A program made the position numbers and the translations under genes. From Fusarium oxysporum f. sp. lycopersici 4287 (taxonomy: Eukaryota > Ascomycota > Sordariomycetes > Hypocreales > Nectriaceae), in NCBI RefSeq assembly GCF_000149955.1, contig NC_030988.1, forward strand, positions 5,243,710 through 5,307,709: a stretch of DNA of 64,000 nt, read 5' to 3'. Position 1 is the first letter of the stretch. Every line of letters begins with the position of its first letter. The notes under the pieces are model-generated. The model saw only the letters and a list, made by a program, of their open reading frames with translations. It made no database searches and was not told the DNA's origin. Below, piece after piece: positions 63,707 to 64,000 of the stretch.

Positions 63707-64000
63707 GCTCACCCAGATCCAACTAGCCAGGATGTTCAAAACATCAAGCACGTATTATCACAGTCTCAAGTTCGAGAGACCTGTAATTGGCTGCAGCACA
63801 CCGATCCATCGCCTGAACACGACGCCGCGAGAGAATTACACGAAGAAGGAGCTGGAAATTGGGTTTTTGGATGTGGGGAATGGAACGACTGGCTCAAATT
63901 GAAAACGCGCTGTTTATGGATACACGGTATCAAGGGCACGGGCAAAACAGTACTTGCTGCCTATCTCATTGACCAAATCAGTGAGGTGTACGAGAGACAA
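63707..64000 (+). CDS. NACHT/STAND-type NTPase, N-terminal part, cut by window end
   Basis: Open from a putative splice acceptor at 63706 to the window edge without a stop. It shows the conserved lead-in of fungal NACHT proteins (NWLQHTDPSPEHDAAREL, then GNWVFGCGEWNDWL) followed by LWIHGIKGTGKTVLAAYLID, in which GIKGTGKT is the Walker A loop. In fungi such proteins carry an N-terminal effector domain and C-terminal WD40, ankyrin or TPR repeats and are linked to allorecognition and defence. Both the effector domain (upstream exon) and the repeats (beyond the edge) are out of view, so the class cannot be stated. Confidence 0.75.

Noticed and set aside
1..64000. CRISPR arrays, bacterial operons, prophage
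   Set aside because: No regularly spaced repeats; introns and eukaryotic transposons throughout.

Overview
The window is nuclear DNA of a filamentous ascomycete, most likely a Sordariomycete. The basis is short introns (41-95 nt, GTAAGT/GTGAGT donors, CTAAC/CTGAC branch sites), fungus-specific families (Zn2Cys6 regulator, rhodopsin-like membrane protein, HeLo-like N-terminal domain, Fot1, Tad1-like and fungal Copia elements) and very AT-rich blocks that look like old repeat-induced point mutation (RIP). It is an accessory-type region: host genes sit between transposons of at least six families.

Layout. 1-5990 is AT-rich DNA holding a 131-bp solo LTR and an intact Ty1/Copia element on the minus strand, with identical LTRs, a perfect 5-bp target duplication, and gag and pol in one frame separated by a single UGA. 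7.7-15.7 kb has a secreted GPI-type Cys-rich protein, an intact Fot1/pogo element, a large membrane protein, a Tc1 relic and a 404-bp MITE. 17.5-21.3 kb has a four-exon Ser/Thr kinase divergently paired with a HeLo-like/pseudokinase protein. 22.5-24.1 kb is the kinetochore subunit Dsn1/Mis13. 25-29.5 kb is mostly decayed (hypothetical ORFs, a broken pogo transposase with a SAP-like tail). 30-35.6 kb has an Hsp30-type small heat-shock protein, a deleted Fot1 copy, a rhodopsin-like membrane protein and a secreted alpha/beta hydrolase.

36-42.5 kb is a run of three DNA transposons with TA flanks: a second pogo family, a Tc1 element starting at the same TA, and a frameshifted Fot1 copy. 43.8-49.3 kb is a full-length Tad1-like LINE with a 13-bp target duplication. 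50.6-64 kb has a bZIP factor, a Ser/Pro-rich coiled-coil protein, 5'-truncated LINE copies, a RING protein, two solo LTRs, a five-exon Zn2Cys6 regulator, a LINE relic, and the start of a NACHT-type NTPase cut by the window edge.

The most interesting host locus is the divergent pair at 17.5-21.3 kb. An apparently active kinase shares a 515-bp promoter with a protein that joins a HeLo-like (putative membrane-targeting, cell-death) domain to a kinase fold lacking its catalytic residues. This architecture recalls animal RIPK3-MLKL; a functional link is inference. The most interesting mobile locus is the Copia element, with a likely UGA-CUA readthrough signal and a primer site matching the anticodon arm of tRNA-Lys(CUU). 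All exon structures were worked out by hand from splice signals and frame continuity; no database search was possible.
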